Source: [Phialemoniopsis] sp. UDSM-2020
Taxonomy: Eukaryota > Ascomycota > Sordariomycetes > Thyridiales > Thyridiaceae
Direction: 5' to 3'
NCBI GenBank assembly: GCA_018873225.1
Contig: JAEILZ010000008.1
Location: forward strand, 1,860,001-1,924,000
DNA: 64,000 nucleotides
Part shown: one piece after another, positions 11,511-22,550 of the stretch
How positions within the stretch are numbered: the stretch's first letter is position 1
Layout of the letters: each line of letters opens with the position of its first letter
Translations under genes and position numbers: made by a program
The notes under the pieces: generated by a model
What the model saw: only the letters and a program-made list of their open reading frames with translations
Told to the model about the DNA's origin: nothing
Database searches by the model: none

Positions 11511-12604
11511 TTATTCGGCCTTCTTCTGGCGAGGCCCCCTAGTCTTCTTGTTGCTCGCCTCGAACTTTCGGAGGAGGTCTGCACAGCCGGCCAAATTACG
11601 CTTCGGCTCCCAGGTGTTCTCCTTGTCAGAATAGCCCTTCCACTTGACGAGGTACATGTGCTCGCTGCTATCAGCGTCAATGCCCGAGTCGACAATGGAC
11701 TCGACCTCCCATGCATCCGCATCCTCTTCTTGCTCCTTGCGAGGCCGGCCACGTTGCCCTTTGGTCTTGGTGGCGGGTTGGGCCTTGACCTGAGGCACCA
11801 GATTAGTGAAATGTACGGAGTAGGCAGTGGGATCTAGCTACTTACGCTCTTCTGTTTCGCCGGGGCAAGGTTCTTCTTGGCATCTGCCGCGGCTTTCCGG
11901 GCAGAGACAGGGCGAGACGCTGGCGGCCGACCACGAGCGGCGCGTTTAGCCGGGGGAGCAGCAGCTGCAGGCTTGTCGTCGTCGTTGTCTGCTGCCTTGC
12001 GCTTTCGAGGGCTGGATGCAGCCGGGGCAGCCTGGGTTTGCTTGCCCTTTGCTGCAGAGCGCGGGGTCCTGCCTTTGCTGGCAGCACTCGGTGTCTTTGA
12101 TGAAGCAGTCGCGCCTCTAGTCGGCGTACCGTTGCGTGACGCGGACGCTGAGAGCGACGGGCGGCCGCGCTTTCTCGGGCCTGTTGCAGGCGCGTCTAGC
12201 TCCATGGGCGCAACTGGGGCGACAGGACCAGCGCCGCTCGCCATCTCCTCGTCCAGCCGCACGACTGTGGGCTCCTTTGATTCAGAGGGAGCAACTTCGT
12301 CGTCTGAGCCGACGTCTGGAAGGATAAGGCCAGCTCCCTCCGATGAAGGCAGCGGTTGGTCTTCGCTAAAATAATATTAACGCGCGCTCGCTTGTCAGAA
12401 GACGAAAGAAGGTTAAGTGGATGGGAGAGGGCCCATATTGACCAAAAGATCGAAGTAAAGCTAATCAATATGGGTGCCACTTGGGTTTAATTCAACACAT
12501 AGCCTTGTGTGCGATGAAACTTACACTGGTGGTGATGAGGGCGCCTCAGCTTGCTCTCCACGACCGAAGAACACACTCCGTGCGGGCAACAGGGCATCCA
12601 TCAT
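11511..12604 (-). CDS. chromodomain protein with AT-hook-like motifs
   Basis: Three exons (12525-12604, 11846-12365, 11511-11789) give 292 residues. The C-terminal part (about residues 226-278) is a chromodomain: WEVESIVDSG, then YLVKWKGYSDKENTWEP and a terminal helix LLRKFEA. The likely methyl-lysine cage residues are Trp227, Trp250 and Tyr253. The middle is basic and disordered, rich in Lys/Ala/Pro, with three GRP-core AT-hook-like motifs (KRGRPS, RGRPPA, RGRPRK). There is no chromoshadow domain, so it is not a full HP1. It is probably a nuclear histone-methyl reader with DNA-binding tails. The first exon codes only 26 residues plus a split codon. Confidence 0.8.
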
Positions 12605-13340
12605 GGTGGCTGAAATTTAAATTGAGGAAACCGTGAACGTGTATGGTGTCGGCAGGGGGGACAAATAAGATTTAAGTGATCGCAACCAAAATTGGTTGTG
12701 CAGTCACTGATAATCGCGCTGATGGAAAGCGTAGGACAATGCGCTTATGATTCGGCGCGTGATGAGCGCAACAACTCTACGTTGTGCCTTGACTGCCTGG
12801 TGATGAGCGCTGGATTGTTTTTTCTTTGCACTTAAAAGATTGACCACGAAAGACGAGAAAGTGCAGCTCTCCTTATCATCAAAAAAAGGAACGGTTTCAA
12901 GTGAATTGACGAATTATTCCCTGAGGTTGAAGCCGGGTGGATTGTAGTTGCGTTTGCGCTGACCCAAAACGCGACTCGATCAATTGAATTGATGCATTGG
13001 CATGGGTCCAAATTGCGATGACAGGGTGGGGAGAAGCTTAGTCAGTCACAAAGCGATGATGAGCACTAACAGATTCCTTAGCAGCACCCTCATCAAAATG
13101 ATAGCATTCCCAGTCATGATCATCTCCCAGAGCTACACGACCTTAAGACCTATTATCCCAGTATCTGAGGCGAATTCTCTCCGTTGAACACCTTTGTAGG
13201 TATTCTCTCCTGGGGTCTCTACTTTACCCAAGTGGTGCAACCTCATTCACGGAGTAGGTAAGCCACCTTGGCCACATGCGGGCACCTTTGAAATCATCAG
13301 ATGACAAGAGTCGACCATGCGGTAGCTCATCGAGAGTCCC
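12605..13340. other. intergenic region between chromodomain gene and ric-8
   Basis: This is the chromodomain gene promoter plus the ric-8 3' flank. It is AT-rich with no supported gene. Confidence 0.5.
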
Positions 13341-14990
13341 TCAGTCCAACTCTTCGACCCTATCCTTGTCGTCGATATCCGCGAACCGTCCCTCCCGGAA
13401 TGCTTGCTCCACCGGATTCTGGATATCCACTATGCCTGTCTTTTTGAGTCTGCGCCGGCGATTAGCAGAGGCGTTGAATTTATAACTAGGGCAGAACAAA
13501 GAGCACTCACCGTTCAAACAAGACGAAGAGCCGTTCTGCTTCTCTCTCTTTCTCTTCTTCAGTCATTTCAGGTTCGTCCACGGACTTCTCCGAGTTGAGG
13601 AACTGCCCTGTCACTGGATTCACGGCCCGCTCGCCAGTTCGAGCACCTTCTGCAGCTTGTGACTGGCCCATATCTTCGGGGATTGGCAGCTTCTTGTCGA
13701 ATAGAATGCCTGATGCAAAACCGTAGCCGATGTTCTCCACCAGTTTGGAGGGCTCACTGTCAGATAGACCGAAAAGCAAGTCCGAAATGGCTTTCCGTAG
13801 AGTTGGAGCAAGTGGGTTCGATAGATTCTTCAGGAGTTTGGCCGAAACGTTGTCGCCTTGTCCCAATACATCCTGGCGATCGCCTTCCGATGGAAGGAGT
13901 TTGCTTTTCATGACCTGCGAGACTTCCTCAGGCGCCCTGGCATGTATTCGAAAGACTACCGAGACGAGAGGGCTCACGGTTGCCTCTAGCTCATGGTCTG
14001 GATAATGTTTTAAAGACAGCTCAAGGAGCTCAATCAGCCTTGCCGCGACTGAGCTGGGTTCTTGATCGGAAAAAATTGAGGATTGCAAGTCTGTGCTCTC
14101 GAGGTCGAGGTTCAGCAATGCGTTGATGAATGGGCCCATTGGCGCTTCCAATGGGCTGGGCCTAGGAATGTTATGCTTCCGGAGAAGCACAAGAAGATGG
14201 GGAATGGTAGCAGTAAAAGCCGTAGACTTGGTGTGGCAGAGATGAGACAAGTTGAACAGCAATCTCGTTATCTCCGTCAGTGACATGACTTGCATAGGAT
14301 TCGCCAACGCCGCATTGTCCTGCGCCGAGACAGCTTGAGCGTGCTTGGCAAGTCGTTGGACTATGTTGTCGGCGATGTGATACTCGTCAATGAGTTTGGG
14401 AAGCTTGGGCTTGTAGCTGACCACGTAAGTGGAGAGCAAGATGACTCTACTGGCCAAGAATTCATCATCCCAGCTGTCACTCCCCAGCTTGTCGCAGGCT
14501 TTGGACTCAACTCCCAAGTCGACATACGTCTGCCGCGCACTGGGGACCAGCAGCATGGCGTTTGCGAGGCATTTCAATGCATTCTGTGAGGTGGTACTTG
14601 AAGGGCTGTCCAAGCCAATGTTTGTGAGCGTTTCAATGCCCTGGGTTGGTGGTCAGCCTATTTAGTTGGGCCATGGAGGAATCTTAGCTCGTACATCTTT
14701 AGAAAAGATTGGATCTGCGTTTCGAGGGTCCCGCCCGTATATTTTGAGTTCTTCTAGTACGGCATCTCTCTCTACATCATGTAAGCTGCGTGTTTTATGC
14801 GACAGGGCAGTCAAGGGTACTGACCGTCAGAGGTAAGGCAAGGCTTTGCGAAGTCCGCCTTGAGTTTGTTCAGGAGAGTGGTGACAGCTTCCAGCTTCGC
14901 TGCACAGAGATTAGCATGGAAGACGTCTTTCAGTATGTTCCTTTACCAACCTGCGCCCTGTAATTGTCCTGGGGATGCGTGCAGGCTCAT
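13341..14990 (-). CDS. ric8: RIC-8 (synembryn) guanine nucleotide exchange factor and G-alpha chaperone
   Basis: Five exons (14951-14990, 14825-14899, 14695-14771, 13511-14640, 13341-13449) join to 476 residues. The body is an armadillo/HEAT-like helical protein with the RIC-8 pattern: SQNALKCLANAMLLVPSAR near the start, SLTEITRLLFNLSH, and near the end NPVTGQFLNSEK followed by an acidic TEEEKEREAERLFVLFERLK helix. RIC-8 acts in the cytosol and at the membrane as exchange factor and folding chaperone for G-alpha subunits, and in filamentous fungi it supports growth and development. Exons 2 and 3 are only 75 and 77 nt. The first intron uses a GTTGGT donor, which is the least certain junction. 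Otherwise frame and family agreement are good. Confidence 0.88.
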
Positions 14991-15687
14991 CTCGTGTATG
15001 TGTATAGGATGTATCCTCACAAAGTCTCCTCCCAAGGTGGGGGCCAAGTAGATCTCAATAGCCTGGATCGCAAGGTCTCTCTCCTAGGTGACGATGTCCT
15101 AGGCTACTTCCGGCTGACAAGGCGTATCTCTTCCGGATGGCTCGCTGACTACAGTTGACTGGAGCTTGATGATTGCCCCACTAGGAATAGGAGATGATTT
15201 GGAGTCGTCGGAGCCTGGAGCTCCCGCCAAAAGTGTGGGGTTGTAGGTCCCGGACCGGCGCTAGCCACACGTGTGACGGGCGTTGGACGCGCCCAAGGGC
15301 GAAAGTTTAAGTGGTGAAAAATCGAGAAAACCCATCAAGACCCCTGTAAAATGAGGCTGGTAAGACGCGACCATCTCGCGCTGGCGCGTCGGAGCCATCT
15401 CACCCCTTGTCCAAGCTTGCCGGTGTCGCCTTACGACAAGATTTCCTCAACCCAGCGGATTTCTCTTTGCATTTGATTGTCGCATTGATATTGTATTGAC
15501 ATTTATCGACTACGGAGAGGTCTTCAAAGGGTACTGTCCTCGATTTGACCTTTCGGATCATCATCTCATCAGCTTTTGGGACGGCACACCATCCACCACC
15601 CATATGACCGCGAAGTATTGACTCTGGTTTGCAACGTGTGCGGTGTGCACACCCTGCAGTACGGGTGGTTAAGGCTGGCTCGTAGCC
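14991..15687. other. divergent promoter between ric-8 and rif1
   Basis: This is a bidirectional upstream region of about 0.7 kb. No coding frame here is supported. The part near 15688 is likely the rif1 5' leader. Confidence 0.5.
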
Positions 15688-18600
15688 ATGGGCTCGACTG
15701 CTCCTGCCTCGAATCTTCTCGAGAATCTTCCCGCGAGGCCGCCGACACCGCCACGAGAAACGCACCATGAAAACGAGAAGGCCTTGAAGCAGGCATTGCT
15801 CTGCAACACGACCGAATCAAGACGTAGCCTTCACACACCACCCAACGTCTTCACACCATCCTCGACTGCCAGCGATAGCTCCAGGAGGAAGAAGGTCGTG
15901 TTCTCTGCACAGGCAGAATACAAGGAGGCCCCGGTCTTCTTAGACGGCAATACAACACAGCAGCATCCCACACCCGTGTCGGTTCTCCCACCCAGTGCTT
16001 CGAAACAGCCGGGGAAATCGATCTTGAAGGTTGCCTACGCCCCGAGCCCGCTACAGGCGACTCATGCTTTTGGCCTCAACGGCGAGTCGATGAACCAGGC
16101 GAACATCGTCACGATGTTGGACTCGACTATCAGGCAGCTTGCCGGAAAGGACCGCGACTCGAAGCTAGATGCATATATGATGCTAGGACGAGCACTCAAG
16201 AACTCCAACAATCTTCCGGATCGGATAGCATTGCAAGACAAGATGAGTTTGTTCATGCAATTTATCCAGCGCGATATGACCTCCAAGACGCCAACTGGAA
16301 GCCTCGATTCGACCCTGATCAACCATGCGCTGAACCTGCTGAGCACATTCCTGCATTTTCCTGCCATTGCTTCTACCCTTTCCAACGACTTTGGCATCTT
16401 TGTCATCGACCACTGCATCCGGTCCTTTGAAGATTCGTCGATCCCCAAGGATGTCGTCCGCCATTTGATGCAAGCGGTGGCCTACCAGAACTTTTCTCCA
16501 AAAGTCATGACTTCGGACCGGGTCGGCAGAATGGTAGTGGCGCTTCACAAGATCGAAGAGCGCATCAAGGGCAAGAGCATTGTCATGTCTCGCCTTCATA
16601 TCTACCGTAGGTTAGTCAAGCAGTGCAGGCAACTGATGGTTGCGCACTCTGACTGGCTACTCGACCTATTCACCGATATGTTGAGCAGTATGAAGGAGAT
16701 ACGATCATGCGCCATCTCGCTAGGACTCGAGGCTGCCTTCGCCATAGGAAGGGAAAAGCAGATGACTCGCAGAGTAATGGAGGTCTTTCAGCTGACCCTG
16801 GAAGAGAAGACATACATCGAGTTCTATGCAGAGAGGCTGAAGGCGATGCTGAAGGAAAAACACGAATCTGCAGCTGTGCCCCAGGTCTGGAGCGTTGTGA
16901 TACTCTTCCTCCGAGGTCCGGATAAATGGGAGTTCTTTGGAAGCTGGCTCCGCATCATTCAAGATTGCTTCAACATCAGCGACTACCATACAAAGAACGA
17001 GGCTAACTATGCTTGGAATCGTCTTGTGTACTGCTTGCATACCGAGGATCGATCGCTTTCCAAGATGATCTCGACATTGGCCCAGCCCTTGGTGGCCCAG
17101 CTCCGGCGGAAAGGTACAGGAAAACAATCGGAGGATCTACGGAGAACCGTTCTCGGTGGGATCTGCAACCTGTTCTACTATGCTTTCAAGCCGACAACCA
17201 ACCTCACCCACATCGACACATACTGGGACAATGCAGTCAGGCCTTTGATGAAGCAGTTGATCGAGCTGCGCCCTGAGGAAGGCAGAGAATATCATAACCA
17301 GGCCTGCGCGATCTTGACAGGCCTGTTTGACTGTTCAACGCCTCGTCGGTGGAGAGAGGAGCATGTTGCTGAGAACCCCTTGGTCCAGCCTGAGGAGCTT
17401 CCTGCAATTGATGCCAAGTGGCTACGACGAAACTCCAAGCGAGTCTTCGCCTTGATCGAACCACTTTTCGAGAGGAGTTTCCTCGATCTATCTACCTCTC
17501 GAAGCACCACGCACAAGCTTTGGCGAACGCTCATCGGCGCTGTGGCCTCCGCGGCTTCCAAGGAGATCAAGGTGTCTCTCGACACCGCCACCTTCGTCGG
17601 CCATGCCTTTGGCCTTTTGATGAGGATCTGGACGAAAGGCCTGTCACAGGCCAGTGAGATCCACGATGGCCAGGGCCTTCAATTTTTGACAAGTATGAGA
17701 GAGTATGTTCTCGTCATGGTGGAGGCTCTCGGCATCTTGCCCTTCACCGAAAAACAACTATCTATGAAACAGGATAGCTTCATTCCTGTCGCCACCCCTT
17801 CACATCGCTCTGGTAAAGGGGAGGGCGTCCCACGTTCACCCCTGCAACACCTACACTCGATCCTCTTCACCCTACCTCCCGGAATCACAGATGGAGAAGA
17901 TTTCGCCGACTTCACCAAATCTGTGTTCGCGCCCTTCTTTGCCGCAAAGAACAGCAAAGGACAGTCGAACATGGCCCATGAGATGCTCCAATCCATGCCT
18001 ATGGATGCCCTCAGCCCGTACGGTCCATGGCTTGCAGCTTCGGAGAAGATTGCAGCAGGTCTTGAATCTAGTCAGCACAGTAACCAGACTGTCACCTCAA
18101 GCAACGATGTGTTGATTGGTCACGAGTATCGGGACGTGGTCCGCGTCCTGGAAAGGGGACTTCGCTCTACACCTAATCTTCCCTGGATCCACTGGCAAGT
18201 CTTATGCGCGACGCTTTGCGATCGTGTCAGAGACGAAACCGGCGACGCTGGGCTCGCAATCGTTGTTATTGAGCCTTTGGCCAAGGTGATCCTTGACATC
18301 AGCGGTCAGATGTCACCTATCTCAATTCGAGCTGTGATCGAGCTGCTTTCAGTAGCTACGCAACCAAGAGATCGCCAGGCCGTGGAAGCGGCTCGCCGGA
18401 GGGTCTGGGGGACGGTGATCGCAGGTTCTCGATCAAGCTCATTCGACCCATTTGATGCCTTTTATAAGGCAGTCAACAACACCCTAGTCCATCTGTACAC
18501 CGGGTTTAACCAATACGACCACGCCGAGGTTGTAGTACCAGCCTTGACAGAAATGAGCTCCTTCCTCGACAGATGCAACTCTCAAACCATGATGGAGACA

Positions 18601-20987
18601 ATGATCGCATTGCAGGATGGTCTCGCTCCCTGGATCAAGGACGAACAGGCCCAGCTCAACAGCCGTCAATCTTCCACGGCAGCCGAAGCGGTACTTACTT
18701 TTCCCTCCTCGCCGCCCCTTCACATCACTAACAATGTATTCTTTAGGCAAAATCCTTGTGCGACAAAGTCTGCAACCTTCTTGGCAATGTGGAGAGGCCC
18801 GATATGATTGCCCTTAATGACCTCGAGCCTCTGCTCTGTGCTGCATTTGAAAGTAAACACCGACACGTTGTCAATGTCATCTCGACCGCTTGGAATCGCA
18901 TTTTCGATCATGTCGAAGAGATCAACTATCCCGCGACCTTGAAAAACGTCCTGCTAGCTCGCCGATCTGTCATTGATCTTGTCTTGCCAGGCTTGGAAGT
19001 ATCCAGTGCAGAGTCTCCTGCCCAGCATCAATCTTTCATTGATTCGCAAGACGATCTCATCGCTCTTGACAGTTCTGCAAAGTCTAGCAAGCTTACTCCT
19101 CGCCCTGCTTCGTCCCACCGCTCTCATTCACCGCTCCCAGTCACTCTTAGCCTTCCAGCAAAACAAAAGAAGCAGAAGGCAGCTACCAGATCCAAAACGC
19201 CGAAACGTACTGCAGCACCCAAGTTGCGCCACGATGACTCGCAAATCCAGTTTGCAGCGATCGAAACCTCACCGCTCGAGGCCCATGTCGAATCGCAGTT
19301 GTTGACAGACCGGCAAAAGGAAGTACGGGAGCGACAGCAAGAAAATGCGGTCTTGTTCCCGGAGATTCGATCAAGCCCAAATGCGAAATTACCTACGCCT
19401 TCTCACATTACATCCTCGGGACCCCCCAGGCAAGAGCCTTCCCCTGAACCACCTCGCGCTGCCACGCCTGAAGGCGAGGGCGGATTTGATGATTTCATCA
19501 CTTCAACGCCAACACCCCGACGTGGTCAGCCCGTGCCGCTACCTGAGGGCGATCCGCCCTCCTCTCCGCCGGAACCGCGACGCTATCCTCTGCTTCCTGA
19601 GATCGAGACCCGATCCAACAGCGCTAGTCTTATGGATGAATGGCAATTTTCATCTTCTCCCATATCCGGCTCACCGGCGGTGACCACGAACAGAGCTTCA
19701 GAGCAGCGAGTTCGGCACTTTGCCAAACACATGGTAGACGCTATGGACGTCGACCAGGCTGAAGAGGAAGACTCGGACCTCCCGCCTGGTGTGATGGACG
19801 AAAATTCTGTTCTCGACGAGTTGCCAACGATCAAGCAGCCGATCTTCAAATCACCTGTAGCACAGAGATTCCACAGTATCCCTCCTACCACCCCGACGAG
19901 ATTTCTCCGTTCCAGAGCAGGCCAAGACACTCCGAGATCCGGCAGTGATATCTTCGTTGATGCACCCACTAGTCCTTTGGCATCCTCACCCAGGACTCGG
20001 CGAGATCCGGGCAAGAGCAGGAGTCAGCAGAACCTGGATACCAATACTCAAATGGGTGATCAATCCTTTGTTGTCAGCGAAGGCGATGAGAGGAGCATGC
20101 TCAGACTGGTCGTTGAACTGGATCCGCGTGACGCGCCCTCACCTTCCAGATACATGAAATCCTCTGACTCGCCAGCCAAACCAACGACAAAGATTGCCTC
20201 GCCTGTCCTTGACTGTATCACTGTTGGTGGATCAAAACAGGGGCGTGGCCGCTCATCAAAGAAGGACAAGGCCGATCGTACGATCCCGTCTACTCCAGCC
20301 GAGGAGGCGCCTGTGGATGAAGCGCCCAAGGAGAAGTCTGTATCGGCCGAACCAACTCTTGATGAAGATGTCGAGGCCATGGCTTCTCAAGCAAGCAATC
20401 GCTCGAGCCAAAGGAAACGCAAGCGATCTTCTAAATCACAAGAAAGCAGTGGCAAGAAGAAGCGGAGCCGTCGTCGCACCGGCTCTCAGCCTGATTCGCA
20501 AGAGGTGCCCGACAGCCAAGTTGCCGATCTCAAGCAAGGCGAGCTCGCAGAGGAGGCTTCTCAGACGTCAATGGCCCTTGGGAACGAGTCTATGGATGTG
20601 GATCCCGTTAATGACGACCAGCAACTCCAGTCTCAGATCACAAGTGAGCATGAGGCGCATAGCCAGAGGAGCAATGCAGGGGATGATGTCGATTTATCAG
20701 TGCTCGCTGCCGTCGACACGGCCATTGTCGACAGCAAGATCGACGAGGAGGTAGTTCAAGCAGTTATTGGTGAGCCCGCGAAGGTCACCAGAGAGCAGAG
20801 TGTGGAACCTTCTGAGACGACAGAAGAGCAGAAGGGCAAGTTTGAACAGATCATGTCAGCGCTACGTAATGGCCTAGTTGCGCTGCGCTCGGCCACGTTA
20901 TCGAGAGCCGAGGTTTCGGAGGTGGAAGATATGTGCATGGATGTGAAGAGAGAACTGTACGAAGCTGAAAGGAGGGGGAGGGACTGA
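15688..20987 (+). CDS. rif1: Rif1-like telomere and replication-timing protein
   Basis: Exons 15688-18690 and 18747-20987 with a 56-nt intron (GTACTT..TTTAG) give 1747 residues. The N terminus carries protein phosphatase 1 docking elements in the order known for Rif1 proteins: an RVxF-type site KVVF (residues 69-72) and a SILK motif (111-114). A large alpha-helical Rif1 N-terminal repeat domain follows (from about residue 130 through the first exon). The second exon is mostly disordered, with many Ser/Thr-Pro sites, Lys-rich patches (KKKRSRRR) and a short helical C terminus. Known Rif1 recruits PP1 to oppose DDK at origins, limits telomere elongation and channels double-strand-break repair. 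Assignment rests on the PP1 motifs, the helical repeat and the size. Confidence 0.88.
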
Positions 20988-21485
20988 TCGGTTCATGTAC
21001 GGTAACGGTATCATATTGGGGCGCATAGGGCCGACTGGCTGTACGGCATGGGGGTTGGGTTTCACTTAATACTGAGAGCTAGACCCTGTCAGAATGCACA
21101 AATGAACAACAATTCATCACATTAAAACGACTTGTGCATGGTGGACGACAAGTCGAAGGTAGCCTTTAATTAAAGGTATGTCCTCATCGCTTAATCAACG
21201 CCGTCCAATGATGGTCATGTAGCTCTCCTAGATGCTGAGCAGCTAATAAGGCCCTCTAGATTCTATAACAAAACCAATGTGCTTTAATCCTGTGTATCAA
21301 GACACAAATACCTCATCTTCTGACGTAGCTGACTTCGTTTGGGGGTGACCATAGCCTACAGGTAGTTGCTTCTTCCCGTACAATGGTCCTTGCCGCAGCT
21401 TGTGATAGAATGGCGCTTTCCCATGGGTTCTGAAACGATATCTCCGACAATTATCCTACTTCTTTCAATCTAAACCTACCATGGC
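20988..21485. other. convergent 3' flanks of rif1 and the HYPK-like gene
   Basis: About 0.5 kb of AT-rich sequence where the two genes converge. No gene seen. Confidence 0.5.
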
Positions 21486-21967
21486 TCAGAAGTTGGGTGT
21501 AATGAACGCTCGCATCGCCTTGACCGCATCTCCGTCGTGTTGCTTAAGCAGCTCGGTCGCCTTGGCCTTTGTCAACTCTAGCTGGTCGACCTGTTGTCCC
21601 CCCGACAGCTCGGTCAGTAAATTCGATCTTATAATCACATCTTGCCTCCCGGGACTCAAGGGAGACATGACATCGGGCTGTCTCTTACCAGTAGCGCTAC
21701 ATCACCGGCGTCCACCTTGACTTTCTTGAGGTCCTTCTTGCTCTCGTCCTGCTTGGCGCCGCCGAGCTTGTTCATGGCCTTGCGGGCGGCCTCCTGGTCG
21801 ACGTTGTTGGCGTCGTCGTCGCCGCGCGGGGTGGCGTCGAGCGCAGAGAGGGCGGCGGCGGCCTTGCGGTCCTCGGCCGACTTGGCTGCGGTGGCGGGCA
21901 CATCTTCCTCGACGTCGCCGGTCGTGGCGCCCTCGACGACGTTGGGTGGTTGCCTCTCCTCTGCCAT
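21486..21967 (-). CDS. HYPK-like UBA protein, NatA regulator
   Basis: Exons 21689-21967 and 21486-21590 join across a phase-0 intron (GTAAGA..ACAG) to 127 residues. The N-terminal two-thirds is charged and Ala-rich. The C-terminal part, split by the intron (VKVDAGDVALL then VDQLELTKAKATELLKQH and DGDAVKAMRAFI), is the UBA-type helical bundle shared by HYPK and the alpha subunit of the nascent polypeptide-associated complex. HYPK binds the ribosome-associated NatA N-terminal acetyltransferase (Naa15-Naa10) and dampens its activity. The protein is too short and lacks the NAC beta-barrel, so it is not NAC-alpha itself. It shares a divergent promoter with the DAHP synthase gene. Confidence 0.85.
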
Positions 21968-22550
21968 GGTCTATCGAGAGCTGAGTTGAGCGTATGCAAG
22001 GTTTTTAGTCGTATGTGTGTGGATAGAAGCCGATATAGTGGATGTTCCAGCTACTGCTTGTTGTCAAATAAGCTTGAATGAGCTCGAGATATTCGGCAAG
22101 CTTAATGATTGACCGTGGGTTCAAAAAATTAGCGGGGGTGGGGACGGGCGAGACAGCTGGAGCTTGGGAGCCAAACTAGTACAAGTTGCAAGTTACAGCG
22201 GAGGCTTCCGCTGTACCTGCAGGCAGAGCCTGACGCATCGGTTTCCAGCGGCACACTCGAGCCATTGACGCCTATGATTGGCCTGTGGTTTTTTTTCTTA
22301 TACAGAGTCAGTTCCGGGTTTCTTTGACTCAGACTGGCCAGACCAGACATGTGTCATCAGAGCAACCACATCCATCATCTCACGTTTTGAGCCAGCTGGG
22401 ATTCCTTTGTCACTCTATCTCATTTACTTGAATTTGGCATTGCAGCAGGGTCTCCGATTTCCTCAAAAGCCGGTACATGTGATCTCATCACCTTGAGCAC
22501 ATACCAACAGTGACTTATACCCGTGAGCGACATATTCTTGGTCCTTGACC
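21968..22550. other. divergent promoter, HYPK-like and DAHP synthase genes
   Basis: A bidirectional region of about 0.6 kb containing a perfect TGACTCA element at 22325-22331 (listed separately). No coding frame is supported. Confidence 0.55.
22325..22331 (+). promoter_or_regulatory. Gcn4/CPC1-type element TGACTCA
   Basis: A perfect palindromic TGACTCA lies about 220 nt upstream of the DAHP synthase start codon. This is the established binding site of the bZIP activator Gcn4/CPC1 (general amino-acid control). Its place before an aromatic amino-acid gene supports function, but a 7-mer can also occur by chance. Confidence 0.6.
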
